DNA of 64,000 bases, taken from positions 263,121-327,120 of the forward strand of contig DDYB01000032.1 of NCBI GenBank assembly GCA_002347265.1, in the 5' to 3' direction. Positions 1-9,059 of this stretch are shown one piece after another. The number at the start of each line of letters is the position of its first letter. Position 1 is the stretch's first letter. The position numbers and the translations under genes are program-made. The notes beneath the pieces were generated by a model. That model was given only the letters and a program-made list of their open reading frames with translations, did no database searches and was not told where the DNA came from. The DNA is from Desulfobacteraceae bacterium UBA2245 (lineage in GTDB: Bacteria; Desulfobacterota; Desulfobacteria; Desulfobacterales; UBA2245).

Positions 1-243
1 GGTTTTACCCCGGAGCCTGTGGGAGACTATATGGCCGGTCCCAATCATGTCCTGCCGACAGCCGGAACCGCCCGGTTTTCTTCCGCGCTTTCGGTGGAAC
101 ATTTTATCAAACGGACCAGCCTGATCCATTACACCCCTTCGGCCTTCCGTCAGGAAGCCGAAGATATCCTTCGGCTGGCGGAAATCGAGGGCCTGGATGC
201 CCATGCCAACTCCGTGAGAGTGAGGCTCAGGGCATTTGAATAG
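1..243 (+). CDS. hisD: histidinol dehydrogenase, C-terminal part (5' truncated by window)
   Basis: Only the last 80 or so residues are present; the frame is open from base 1 and ends at TAG 241-243. The stretch GDYMAGPNHVLPTAGTARF, followed by the SLIHYTP region and a C-terminal EGLDAHANSVRVR tail, is the characteristic end of HisD, the zinc enzyme that performs the last two oxidations of histidine biosynthesis (histidinol to histidine) in the cytoplasm. The next gene starts 261 bases downstream behind its own promoter-like sequence, so hisD is probably the end of a separate transcript. The identity is secure from the conserved C-terminal motif alone. Confidence 0.93.
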   Translation, partial: GFTPEPVGDYMAGPNHVLPTAGTARFSSALSVEHFIKRTSLIHYTPSAFRQEAEDILRLAEIEGLDAHANSVRVRLRAFE

Positions 244-361
244 TATTTCGTTTTCGATGCCGCCGGAATATGCTTTGTGTAAGGGCCATGGCGACCGCCG
301 CAGCGAGGGAGGATGCCGCACAGCGCAGAAATAGGATTTTTTAAGAATCCGCCAATAATGC

Positions 362-391
362 TTGACACAAAAAAGTCAAGGGGGGTATATA
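362..391 (+). promoter_or_regulatory. candidate sigma-70 promoter for the fdh operon
   Basis: TTGACA at 362-367 is followed after 18 bases by TATATA at 386-391. The -35 box overlaps a short inverted repeat, CTTGAC 361-366 with GTCAAG 375-380, which could be an operator or chance. The rest of the 244-504 interval holds no convincing gene. The fdhA ribosome binding site AAAGGAG lies just before the ATG at 505. Confidence 0.4.
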
Positions 392-504
392 TATTTTCTT
401 AAACACAATACGAAGGTATTCTCAAAAATTGTGGCTTTTTAAGCGATCATTTTTCTTATGATGGATTTGTTGGCAATAATTTCAGTAAGAAAGGAGCAGT
501 TCGC

Positions 505-3500
505 ATGAATGTAACACGAAGGGAGTTTATCCAGATCACGGGCGCGACCGCCGCTGGTCTGGCCGTGAGCGGGATCGGATTCGGCCTCTCGCCGGTCAAA
601 TCTCACGCCCAGATGCTCAAGACCAAGTATGCCAAGCAGACCACGACCATCTGCTGCTATTGCGCAGTGGGTTGCGGCGCCATCGTGCATACGAACAAAG
701 AAACAGGCCGGGCCATCAATGTCGAGGGTGATCCGGATCATGTGATCAACCGCGGCTCACTCTGCGCCAAGGGCGCGTCTCTGTTTCAGCTGGCAGAGAA
801 CAAGAACCGCCTGACCGAACCCATGTATCGAGCGCCTTACTCGGACAAATGGCAGAAGGTTTCCTGGGATTGGGCGATCGAAGAGATCGCCAAAAGGGTT
901 AAGAAAACGCGCGACGCCGGCTTTACGCTCAAAAACGACAAGGGGCAGATGGTCAACCGCACCACCGCCATGGCGTCTTGCGGCAGCGCGGCCATGGATA
1001 ATGAGGAGTGCTGGATTTATCAGGCACTGATGCGCGCCCTGGGGCTTGTCTATATCGAACATCAGGCCCGTATCTGACATAGCGCTACTGTTGCGGCTCT
1101 GGCAGAGTCGTTCGGACGCGGCGCTATGACCAACCACTGGATTGACCTGAGAAACAGCGATGTCCTGCTTGCGATGGGCAGCAATCCGGCGGAAAACCAT
1201 CCCATTTCCTTCAAGTACATCACCCAGGCTCAGCTTAATGGCGCAACGCTGATCAGCGTTGACCCCCGTTTTACCAAGACCTCGTCCAAGGCCGATATGT
1301 ACGTTCCGCTTCGTTCCGGCACGGATATCGCCTTTCTCGGGGGCATGATCAAGTATATTCTGGACAACAAGCTCTACGATGTGGAATACGTGGCCAATTA
1401 CACCAATGCGCCCTTTATCCTGGGCAAGGACTTTGGTTTCAAGGACGGTCTTTTCTCAGGCTATGACAAGGCCAAGCGGTCCTACGACAGTAAGAAATGG
1501 GCGTTTGAAATGGACGCCAACGGGGTTCCCAAGATGGACCGGACCCTCAAGGACAAACGGTGCGTTCTGAGTCTGCTCAAGAAGCATTACGAGCGCTACA
1601 CCACCAAACTCGTTTCCAAGATCACCGGAACATCCGAAGCCGATCTGGTCAAGGTTTACAAGGCCTACGGCGCAACGGGCGCCAAGGGCAAGGCCGGAAC
1701 GAGCATGTACGCCATGGGCTGGACCCAGCACACTGTGGGCGTACAGAACATCCGCACCATGGCCATGATCCAGCTACTGCTGGGCAACATGGGCATTGCC
1801 GGCGGCGGCGTGAATGCCATGCGCGGCGAGTCCAACGTTCAGGGCTCCACGGACCACTGCCTGCTGTGGCACATCCTGCCCGGCTATCTGAAGATTCCGT
1901 CGGCGGCCGATGATTCGCTGGACACCTATCTGACGAAGAATACTCCCGTCAGCAAGGACCCGCTGAGCGCCAACTGGTGGCAGAATTATCCCAAGTACAC
2001 GGTCAGCCTGCTCAAATCCTTTTTCGGAGACAAGGCTCAGAAAGAGAATGGCTTTGGATTCAACTGGCTGCCCAAGGTGGACAACGGCAAGGATTACTCC
2101 TGGCTGAGCCTCTTTGACGAAATGTACAAGGGCGCGTTCAAGGGATTCTTTGCCTGGGGCATGAACCCGGCGTGCAGCGGCGCCAACTCCAACAAAACCC
2201 GTGCGGCCATGACCAAGCTCGACTGGATGGTCAACGTCAACCTGTTTGACAACGAGACCGGTTCGTTCTGGCGCGGTCCGGGGATGAATCCCAAGGACAT
2301 CAAGACCGAGGTGTTCATGCTGCCCGCCTGCGTTTCCTATGAGAAAGAAGGCAGTATCTCCAACAGCGGCCGGTGGATGCAGTGGCGCTACCCGGGTCCC
2401 AAACGCCTGGGCAACAGCCTGCCCGATGGCGACATGATCGTGGAACTGGGCCTCAAGATCAAAGAGCTTTACGCGAAGGAGGGCGGCGTATTTCCCGAAC
2501 CCATTCTCAATCTCAAGTGGGATTACATGACCCACCATGAGTTTGATCCGCACAAGGCGGCCAAGGAGATCAACGGATACTTCCTTAAAGATGTGACCAT
2601 TAAGGATACGACCTACAAGGCCGGCACCCTGGTACCGAGCTTTGCCATGCTGCAGGCCGACGGATCGACCTCTTCGGCGAACTGGCTGTACTGCGCCAGT
2701 TATACGGAAAAGGGCAACATGGCCGCTCGCCGGGGTCAGGAAGACGCCGTCAACAAGATCGGTCTTTATCCCGAGTATGCCTGGTGCTGGCCGGTCAACC
2801 GGCGCATCATCTACAACCGCGCTTCGGTGGACCTCAAGGGCAATCCGAGAGATGAGAAGCGATGGGTTATCAAGTGGACCGGAGACAAGTGGATCGGCGA
2901 TGTTCCGGACGGCGGATGGCCGCCGTTGCAGAATGCCGACGGCACGCCCAATCCCGCCAGCAAGCATCCTTTTATTATGCGCAAGCACGGTCATGGACAG
3001 ATCTTTGGCCCGGGCCTGAAGGACGGTCCGTTCCCTGAGCACTACGAACCGACCGAGTGCCCGGTGGAAAAGAACTTCATGAGCAAGCAGTTCGTCAGTC
3101 CGGTGGCGCCGGTTTATGGATCCGACAAGGATGAGATCGCCACCTGCGATCCGCGGTTTCCGTATATCGGAACGACTTACCGGGTCGTCGAGCACTGGCA
3201 GACCGGTCTGATGACGCGGCCCCAGCCCTGGCTGATGGAACTTCAGCCCCAGATGTTCGTGGAGATGAGCGAAGAGCTTGCCAAACTCAAGGGCATCAAG
3301 ACCGGAGAACGCATCCGGGTGTCCTCTGCGCGCGGATCTGTAGACTGTGTCGCCATGGTGACCAAGCGCTTCAAGCCCTTCAAGATCGCCGGAAATACGG
3401 TTCATGAGGTTGGTGTGCCTTGGCATTTTGGATGGCGATGGCCGGAAAGCGGCGCCGAGGAAAGCGCCAACCTGCTGACCCCGGCGGCCGGAGATCCCAA

Positions 3501-3552
3501 CACCCGGATTCCGGAAAGCAAGGCATTTATGTGCAATGTTTCGAAAATATAG
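505..3552 (+). CDS. fdhA: periplasmic formate dehydrogenase, catalytic alpha subunit (selenoprotein)
   Basis: This 1015-residue molybdopterin oxidoreductase oxidises formate to CO2, or works in reverse. The N-terminus has a twin-arginine signal (TRREFIQ, then a hydrophobic stretch), so the folded enzyme is exported to the periplasm. C50, C53, C57 and C87 form the CX2CX3C...C site for the proximal [4Fe-4S] cluster. The reading frame is interrupted by TGA at 1075-1077 (codon 191), exactly where formate dehydrogenases carry the catalytic selenocysteine: the context is ARI-U-HSATVAAL, with the conserved His next to Sec. The frame continues in phase through SNPAENHPISF, and the C-terminal MopB-binding domain is complete. 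It must be annotated as one gene, not two ORFs. fdhB follows after 16 bases. The length and the lack of a membrane subunit fit the soluble periplasmic FdhAB type of sulfate reducers. Confidence 0.96.
1078..1128 (+). promoter_or_regulatory. bacterial SECIS-like stem-loop inside fdhA
   Basis: Directly after the UGA (1075-1077), CATAGCGC at 1078-1085 is perfectly complementary to GCGCTATG at 1121-1128. Inside this 8-bp outer stem a smaller hairpin can form (CTCT 1097-1100 with AGAG 1104-1107 around GGC). In bacteria SelB binds such a hairpin just 3' of the UGA, within the coding sequence, to deliver selenocysteinyl-tRNA. The position and perfect outer stem support the call. Which loop bases SelB contacts cannot be settled by eye. 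Confidence 0.7.
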
Positions 3553-3568
3553 AGGGGAGGCGAGATAG

Positions 3569-4291
3569 ATGAGCAAAGCAATTTTTGTCGATACGACAAC
3601 CTGCACAGCCTGTCGCGGTTGCCAGATAGCCTGCAAGCAGTGGCATGGTCTGCCTGCGGAACAAACCACCAACCGTGGAACTTTTGAAAATCCGGCGGAC
3701 CTTTCTTTCAACACCTACAAGATCGTCCGGATGCGGGAAGAGGTGATCGACGGCAAGCTGAACTGGCTGTTCTTTCCCGAACAGTGCCGTCACTGCCTCG
3801 AGCCGCCCTGCAGGGATATTGCCCAGGATGAGAGTTCCATTTTCCGGGATGAGCGGACTGGTGCCGTAATCTTTACGGCAAACAGCAAGAGTCTCAACGC
3901 CCAGGAAATCACCGAAGCCTGTCCGTACAACATTCCGCGGGCCGGCGAGGATGGAACGCTTGCCAAGTGCGACCTGTGCAATGACCGGGTCGAGAACGGA
4001 CTGCTTCCGGCCTGCGTGCAGACATGTCCCACGGGCGCCATGAGTTTCGGCGACCTGGAAGAGATGCGGGACAAGGCCAAGAAACGCCTGGAAGTGGTGA
4101 AACAGAAATATCCCAAGGCCATGCTGCTGGATGCCGATGACGTCAGCGTGATTTATCTGGTGGCCTATGAACCGAAGTACTACCATGAATTTGCGGTGGC
4201 TTCGCGTTCGACGGGATACGATATGACGCGGAAGATGGCCTTGCGGAAGATGTTCCGTCCGCTGGCAAACATCATGTCTTCATTGACATAA
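3569..4291 (+). CDS. fdhB: formate dehydrogenase iron-sulfur beta subunit
   Basis: A 240-residue ferredoxin-like electron-transfer subunit. Four Cys-rich groups are visible: CTACRGCQIAC near the N-terminus, CRHCLEPPC at about residues 75-83, the Cys of EACPYN, and CDLC...ACVQTCPTGAM, enough for four [4Fe-4S] clusters. It takes electrons from FdhA and would pass them to periplasmic cytochrome c. It has no signal peptide and would ride out with the Tat substrate FdhA. There is no C-terminal membrane helix, unlike the FdnH/FdoH beta subunits, which supports a soluble periplasmic enzyme. A strong ribosome binding site (GGGGAGG) precedes the ATG. Confidence 0.95.
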   Translation: MSKAIFVDTTTCTACRGCQIACKQWHGLPAEQTTNRGTFENPADLSFNTYKIVRMREEVIDGKLNWLFFPEQCRHCLEPPCRDIAQDESSIFRDERTGAVIFTANSKSLNAQEITEACPYNIPRAGEDGTLAKCDLCNDRVENGLLPACVQTCPTGAMSFGDLEEMRDKAKKRLEVVKQKYPKAMLLDADDVSVIYLVAYEPKYYHEFAVASRSTGYDMTRKMALRKMFRPLANIMSSLT

Positions 4292-4313
4292 ACGTGTATT
4301 AACATTAAGATAC

Positions 4314-4350
4314 AGCGTCGAGAGGGGAGAGCGATCTCCCCTCTTGCGCT
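4314..4350 (+). promoter_or_regulatory. intercistronic hairpin between fdhB and fdhE
   Basis: AGAGGGGAGA (4321-4330) pairs perfectly with TCTCCCCTCT (4335-4344) around a GCGA tetraloop (GNRA type). AGCG 4314-4317 and CGCT 4347-4350 can extend the stem across a small internal loop. There is no T-run after it, so it looks more like a stabilising or processing element than a strong terminator. It would let fdhAB mRNA accumulate above fdhE. Confidence 0.6.
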
Positions 4351-4381
4351 ACATGACCCAGACAACCCATCAGGAGAAGGC

Positions 4382-5266
4382 ATGACGCAGCAGGCAGAGA
4401 TTACCTCGGCACAGGTCGAAAAAGCAGCGGAATTCATCATCAAACTCAGACCCTTTTATTCGGAGCTGATCGTGTTTTACCAGGCCGTATTTATGGCCCA
4501 GGAAGAGGCGAAGCAGACCGTTCGAATCGATGCAAAGCCGATTTCCAAGGACATGCTGAAGCTCAAGCTCAAGGAGAAGTTTCCCCTGGTTTCCGTAAGC
4601 GATTTTGAGCTGGATGAAGTCTCCTGCAGGCAGCTTTTTGAGAAAATCAGCCGTATCATTCTCGAGAAAAATCCGGGCCTGAAGTCCTCCGCCGAAGTCC
4701 TGATTGCCGCCATGGATAAGGGCGATCTCAAGGTAGAGGATCTCTGCCGGGCGCTGCTGGCCAGCGATGATTCCGTGTTTGAAAAGTACGCTGAGGAATT
4801 GAAGGTCGACAAGAAGCTGCTGGCATTTATTGCCTACAACAGCGTCAAGCCTTCGCTGGTGGTTTTCGCCGAAAAGACGGCACAGCAACTGGAGCCGGAT
4901 TATTTCTGGGGAAAGGGGTATTGTCCGGTTTGCGGGAGCGCTCCGGCAATCGCTGTGCTGCAAGGCGAGGGGGAGCGTTTTCTGCGCTGCGGCTTCTGCG
5001 GTCATCAATGGTCCGCGATGCGGATATACTGCCCGTTTTGCGAAAACAAGGACAGCAAGACGCTGAGCTATTTTTACAGCGAGTCGGAACCGGAATACCG
5101 TGTGGATATCTGCGAGGCCTGCAATAAGTACATCAAGACGGTGGATCTTCGAAAGCTCAGCCGCGACTGCTACATGCCTCTAGAGCAGGTCGCGACGCTG
5201 CACCTGGATCTGAAGGCTCAGGAAATGGGCCTTGAAAGCGGAACCAGCCTTCATCTTGAACCTTGA
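4382..5266 (+). CDS. fdhE: formate dehydrogenase accessory protein FdhE
   Basis: A 294-residue cytoplasmic protein with the FdhE signature of four CxxC pairs in the C-terminal half: CPVC, CGFC, CPFC and CEAC. These hold rubredoxin-like iron or zinc sites. FdhE is needed for maturation of Tat-exported formate dehydrogenases and binds the catalytic subunit before export, matching the twin-arginine FdhA encoded upstream. The N-terminal half is helical and less conserved. The ATG at 4382 follows AGGAGAAGG. The gene is co-oriented with fdhAB but separated by 90 bases and a hairpin. Confidence 0.92.
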   Translation: MTQQAEITSAQVEKAAEFIIKLRPFYSELIVFYQAVFMAQEEAKQTVRIDAKPISKDMLKLKLKEKFPLVSVSDFELDEVSCRQLFEKISRIILEKNPGLKSSAEVLIAAMDKGDLKVEDLCRALLASDDSVFEKYAEELKVDKKLLAFIAYNSVKPSLVVFAEKTAQQLEPDYFWGKGYCPVCGSAPAIAVLQGEGERFLRCGFCGHQWSAMRIYCPFCENKDSKTLSYFYSESEPEYRVDICEACNKYIKTVDLRKLSRDCYMPLEQVATLHLDLKAQEMGLESGTSLHLEP

Positions 5267-5276
5267 AAGGCCGTTG

Positions 5277-5308
5277 AAAACTGCGCCTGAGGCCGTCATT
5301 CAGCGTTG
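5277..5308 (+). repeat. short dispersed repeat, copy 1
   Basis: The 32 bases beginning AAAACTGCGCCTGAGG, just after the fdhE stop, match 21829-21860 (just after exbD) at about 27 of 32 positions. The shared core is GCGCCTGAGG. Both copies sit immediately downstream of a gene on the same strand. The function is unknown. Confidence 0.5.
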
Positions 5309-5384
5309 AGCGGCTCACGCCGGTGCTCACACACACATATGTTTGAATATGCTGCGCTTGCCGCATCGCCGCGCGCCTTTTCCG

Positions 5385-5831
5385 ACAACCTGATTCTTGT
5401 CTGACGCTGCTGTCGTCTTTGCGGAAAGATACCTCCAGCACCCGATGCAAACTGTTTACGACGGCCCGGCGGCTTCGAATCGCACGGGCGAATTGCTCGG
5501 CATTACGGTCTATGCTGCCGATATAACAGGCCGATTCTCATCCGGTTCTGTCTTCAAACTGCCTTTCGCGATCAACCATGCAGATCGTTCTAAGGCTTTT
5601 CCAGTTCTCCATGATAATTAAACAACGATTCTTTGAAGCCATGCTTTTTTGATTTTCAAAAAACAACTTGACGTCATGGTGCAGGCTGCTTTGATTGCCC
5701 TTCACCGAAAGAACACAGTCCGCATGCCGATCGAAGATCGATTCCGCAATATCTTTCCGGCACCCCATTGCATCGATGGTCACAATGCGCCCTTCAATTG
5801 CCGGAATCTTTAAAAGCTGAGGAAGCCCCGG
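5385..5831 (-). pseudogene. ISAs1-family transposase remnant
   Basis: Minus-strand translation gives QLLKIPAIEGRIVTIDAMGC, then VLSVKGNQSSLHHDVKLFF, CMVDRERQ and, after an in-frame TGA at 5538-5540, YIGSIDRNAEQFARAIR and NSLHRVLEVSFRKDDS. These are successive blocks of the DDE transposase of ISAs1-type elements: the VTIDAMGC aspartate block, the KGNQ block, and the NSLHWVLDV-type block in which the catalytic Glu is expected. The N-terminal half is missing, the middle is shortened, and no terminal inverted repeats are recognisable, so the element is dead. It lies at the boundary between the fdh genes and the uptake locus. Confidence 0.8.
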
Positions 5832-6101
5832 GAACAGACATGCCGGCCACTTGAAATATTGTTAATAATTTCAATACATAACATATTTAAAGTCAAAAGC
5901 CTGGACTATTTTAATTATTTCGAATAGTTACACCTGCCTCTTTCAAAGCGTTTTTATCTTCGCGAACCATGCAAAAAAATCCAAATGCGGTTACCCTGTC
6001 TGGGATGGAATTGCATCTTGACACCCGTGCACGCCATATGTTAGAGGGTTTCTCTTGTCGTTTATAAACGTCTTAAATGCAATCTATAAAATATACTTCT
6101 A
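5832..6101 (+). promoter_or_regulatory. AT-rich upstream region of the uptake locus with a 12-bp palindrome
   Basis: No gene is seen here. The sequence is markedly AT-rich compared with its surroundings and lies just before the 15.7 kb co-oriented cluster. A perfect palindrome, CGTTTATAAACG, occupies 6059-6070, 31 bases before the first ATG; it contains TATAAA, so it could be an operator overlapping a -10 box. No cobalamin-riboswitch-like structure was recognised. The assignment as a regulatory region is inference. Confidence 0.35.
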
Positions 6102-6968
6102 ATGAAACGTTTTTCTGAAGTCCTGGAAATGGATATTAAACAAATCGATTGGAACCTCGCCTGGCAAACCGCACAGCGTCAAAGGCATTTGAACCGCAAA
6201 GCCAAAGGAGCGGTGTATTGGAACAGACGCGCCCGCGACTTTTCGGATCATCAGGCGCATAAAAGCGATTATCCGCATCAATTCATCAGAATACTGAACC
6301 CCGAGCCGGGCTGGCGCGTTCTGGATGTGGGCTGCGGTTCCGGCACGATAGCCATTCCGCTGGCAAATCGCGTCGCTTCCATCACCGCCATGGATTTTTC
6401 GGAAAGCATGCTTTCCATACTCAGGCAGGAATGCGCGGCGAAAAAAATCGGAAACGTAAAACCGCTTCTGGCAGCCTGGGAAGATGACTGGGAAAGTCTG
6501 GGAATCGGCGTTCACGATGTGGTGATTGCATCACGTTCCGTAAACGTTGAGGATTTAAAGAGCGCCGTCATCAAACTCAATCGTTTTGCCAGACAGCGCG
6601 TCTATGTTTCCGCCGTGGTGGGCGACGGTCCCGCCGTCCGGCGCATCATCAACGCCGCCGGCCGGGATTATCAACCCAGCCCCGATTATATCTGCATCCT
6701 GAACCTTCTGTATCAGATGGGGATCTACGCCAATCTTTCCTTTACCTTTCATCCGCTTAACCGGACCTACGCGGATTACGAGGACGCGCTGAATAAAAGC
6801 CAATGGATGCTGGACGATATGACGCCTCATGAGGAGGAGCGGCTCAGGAACTTTTTTCAGGATCATCTGGTCCGGCAAAACGGCAGCTGGGTATTGCCGG
6901 ACGTGCCGCCGGTGCGCTGGGCCGTCATCTGGTGGAATGTTCCGGATGAAGACCCCTCTATTACATGA
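6102..6968 (+). CDS. class I SAM-dependent methyltransferase of the uptake locus
   Basis: A 288-residue soluble protein with a Rossmann methyltransferase core. DVGCGSGTIAIPLA at about residues 75-90 is motif I (SAM binding), followed by TAMDFSESML (motif II acidic residue). The substrate-specific part is unfamiliar. The C-terminus ends PPVRWAVIWW, without a known domain. An alternative start at 6129 gives MDIKQIDWNLAW; neither start has a clear ribosome binding site. It opens the cluster and is 43 bases from the first ABC binding protein, suggesting that it modifies the imported ligand or helps make a chelator. The substrate is unknown. Confidence 0.8.
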   Translation: MKRFSEVLEMDIKQIDWNLAWQTAQRQRHLNRKAKGAVYWNRRARDFSDHQAHKSDYPHQFIRILNPEPGWRVLDVGCGSGTIAIPLANRVASITAMDFSESMLSILRQECAAKKIGNVKPLLAAWEDDWESLGIGVHDVVIASRSVNVEDLKSAVIKLNRFARQRVYVSAVVGDGPAVRRIINAAGRDYQPSPDYICILNLLYQMGIYANLSFTFHPLNRTYADYEDALNKSQWMLDDMTPHEEERLRNFFQDHLVRQNGSWVLPDVPPVRWAVIWWNVPDEDPSIT

Positions 6969-7011
6969 ATATGCCGGAATTCGGATCATGATCTGCAGAC
7001 AGGAAAATTGA

Positions 7012-8046
7012 ATGTTTAAAAGCCGCCTCTGCTGTTTTGTTGCGCTCGTCGTCATGACCGTCTGGGGTTCATGTGCCGCGGCCAGGGAAATCATCGACAT
7101 GGCCGGCCGGAGCGTGACCGTTCCGGACGAGATTCGAAAGGTGTACTGCACCTCGCCCCCATCCACGTATCTGGTGGTTGCAATGGATCCCGAGCTGCTG
7201 GCAGGTCTCAATTTTCCCTTCAATCCATCGGAACAGCGGCTGCTGGACCCCCGCCTGCGGCAACTGCCGGTGATCGGCGGCTGGTTCGGCCAGGGACGGA
7301 CGCCCAACCTGGAAACCCTGCTGCAGGTCGGCCCGGATATTATAGTGGACAGCACATGGCAGGAAACCGCCGTCGGCGAAAAGATAGAACAGGTACTCAA
7401 GCCGCTGCGAATTCCGGTGGTGCATGTTTCCATGGACCGCCTGTCCGATTATCCCGCCGTTTTCCAGTTCCTCGGACAGCTGCTGAACCGGCAGGAAAGA
7501 GCGGGGATTCTCAGCCGGTACGCTCAGGAAACCCTTGATGAAACAAGCCGGGTGCGCGCGGCCATTCCGGAAGAAAACCGGATCACGGTCTATTATGCCG
7601 AAGGCGCCGACGGTCTGAGCACCGAATGCCATGCCTCACTGCATGCCGAGCTGATTCACCTGAGCGGCGGCAGAAACGTGCACCGCTGCGGCGAAGAAAG
7701 AGGTTACGGCATGCAGAAGATATCCATGGAGCAGCTCCTGCAATACAATCCTCAGGTGATCGTATCCCATGACGCATCGTTTATCGAGCAGGTCGCAGCC
7801 GATTTAAGATGGAAAAATATCCGCGCCGTTCAGGCTGGCCGCGTCTACAGAATTCCGAAGGAACCGTTCAACTGGTTTGACCGACCCCCGTCTTTCATGC
7901 GCCTGCTCGGCGTCAGGTGGCTTGCATGCAAACTCTATCCTTCGGATTATCCGCTCGATCTCGCGGCCGAGACGCGTTGTTTCTACAAACTCTTTTTGAA
8001 TGTCTCCCTGGATGATGCGGCAGTCCGGAAGCTTTTGCAGCCATGA
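7012..8046 (+). CDS. ABC importer periplasmic binding protein, FecB/BtuF type (system 1)
   Basis: 344 residues with a Sec signal peptide ending near SCAAA. The mature protein starts with REIIDMAGRSVTVPDEIRKVY, the usual opening of class III binding proteins (PF01497) for ferric siderophores, haem or cobalamin. The GPDIIVD motif and the late region around RVYRIPKEPFNWFDRPPSFMRLLG fit the same fold. It would capture the ligand in the periplasm and deliver it to the FecCD-type permease. The stop overlaps the permease start by four bases (ATGA). It is only distantly similar to the second binding protein at 13922-14995, so the two may bind different ligands. Confidence 0.88.
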   Translation: MFKSRLCCFVALVVMTVWGSCAAAREIIDMAGRSVTVPDEIRKVYCTSPPSTYLVVAMDPELLAGLNFPFNPSEQRLLDPRLRQLPVIGGWFGQGRTPNLETLLQVGPDIIVDSTWQETAVGEKIEQVLKPLRIPVVHVSMDRLSDYPAVFQFLGQLLNRQERAGILSRYAQETLDETSRVRAAIPEENRITVYYAEGADGLSTECHASLHAELIHLSGGRNVHRCGEERGYGMQKISMEQLLQYNPQVIVSHDASFIEQVAADLRWKNIRAVQAGRVYRIPKEPFNWFDRPPSFMRLLGVRWLACKLYPSDYPLDLAAETRCFYKLFLNVSLDDAAVRKLLQP

Positions 8047-9059
8047 GACGATCCATGACGATTCCGGTCCTGTTTGTCATATTATGCCTGACGGCGCTGA
8101 TATCGTTGTCTGTCGGACGTTATCCGGTCAGCGTCGGCGACCTGGTCCGGTTTATTTCCCTGCAGGTTTCGGGTCACCCGGTCATGGACGATCGTCAATG
8201 TCTTCTTCTGGAAAACATCCTGTTTGACATCCGGCTGCCGCGCGTTGCGGCGGCCATCCTGATCGGCGCGGGCCTTTCGGTCTCCGGCGCGGTTTTTCAG
8301 TCCATGTTTATGAATCCCCTGGTTTCTCCAGGGCTTCTGGGCGTTCTTGCCGGCGCTTCATTCGGCGCCTCTCTGGGCATGATCGTCGCCAAAAGCTGGC
8401 TCGTGGTTCAGTTGAGCGCCCTTTCTTTCGGCCTGATCGCCGTGCTTGCAGCCCTGGCGATATCTGCAATCAGTCGCGGGGATCAGCTCCTGATGCTCAT
8501 ACTGGGCGGCATCATCAGCGGCGCGTTGTTTACTTCACTGCTTTCGGTAGTCAAATATCTGGCCGATCCCTACGAACAGCTGCCGGCCATAACTTACTGG
8601 CTCATGGGCGGGCTTTCCGCCATTGACAGAACGACGGTTCTGGCCGTGTGCGGCCCCGTTTCGATCGGCATTCTGATCCTGTTTATGCTTTCCGGTTATC
8701 TGAATGTATTGAGCATGGGCGATGAAGAAGCCCGTTTGCTGGGAGTCAACGTTCGTGTTCTGCGTTTTTTGTTCATCTTTCTGGCCACCGTGATCAGCGC
8801 CCTGACGGTGGTCATGGGCGGCATCATCGGCTGGGTGGGCCTGTTGATTCCGCATATCGCCCGCATGCTTGTCGGACCGGACAACCGCATTCTGCTGGCC
8901 TCAACCGCATTGATCGGCGCTACCTATCTGCTGATCGCGGATAATATCGCGCGTCTGATGTTCAGCGTGGAGATTCCCATCGGCATTTTAACCTCTCTGG
9001 TAGGCATCCCCTTTTTCGCCCTGGTGCTTCGCAACGCCAGGAAAGGATGGAACAGATGA
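8043..9059 (+). CDS. ABC importer permease, FecCD/BtuC type (system 1)
   Basis: A 338-residue polytopic inner-membrane protein with about ten hydrophobic segments. The family motifs are present: RLPRVAAAILIGAGLSVSG, the block around PLVSPGLLGV, and GWVGLLIPHIARMLVGPDNR (the coupling helix to the ATPase). It probably acts as a homodimer passing an iron complex, haem or corrinoid to the cytoplasm. It is translationally coupled at both ends by ATGA overlaps. Confidence 0.93.
   Translation: MRRSMTIPVLFVILCLTALISLSVGRYPVSVGDLVRFISLQVSGHPVMDDRQCLLLENILFDIRLPRVAAAILIGAGLSVSGAVFQSMFMNPLVSPGLLGVLAGASFGASLGMIVAKSWLVVQLSALSFGLIAVLAALAISAISRGDQLLMLILGGIISGALFTSLLSVVKYLADPYEQLPAITYWLMGGLSAIDRTTVLAVCGPVSIGILILFMLSGYLNVLSMGDEEARLLGVNVRVLRFLFIFLATVISALTVVMGGIIGWVGLLIPHIARMLVGPDNRILLASTALIGATYLLIADNIARLMFSVEIPIGILTSLVGIPFFALVLRNARKGWNR

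Noticed and set aside
1126..3552. A separate 808-residue molybdopterin oxidoreductase gene starting at 1126
   Set aside because: It is in the same frame as 505-1074, and the interrupting TGA lies at the known selenocysteine position with a hairpin after it; it is one gene.
1774..3714. A 646-codon open frame on the minus strand across fdhA and fdhB
   Set aside because: Low-similarity, basic, Gly/His-rich translation opposite a strongly conserved gene; an artefact of GC-rich codon use.
5832..6101. Cobalamin riboswitch before the uptake locus
   Set aside because: Given the BtuF/BtuCD-like genes I looked for the conserved B12-box type elements and did not see them; the region is AT-rich without the expected stems.
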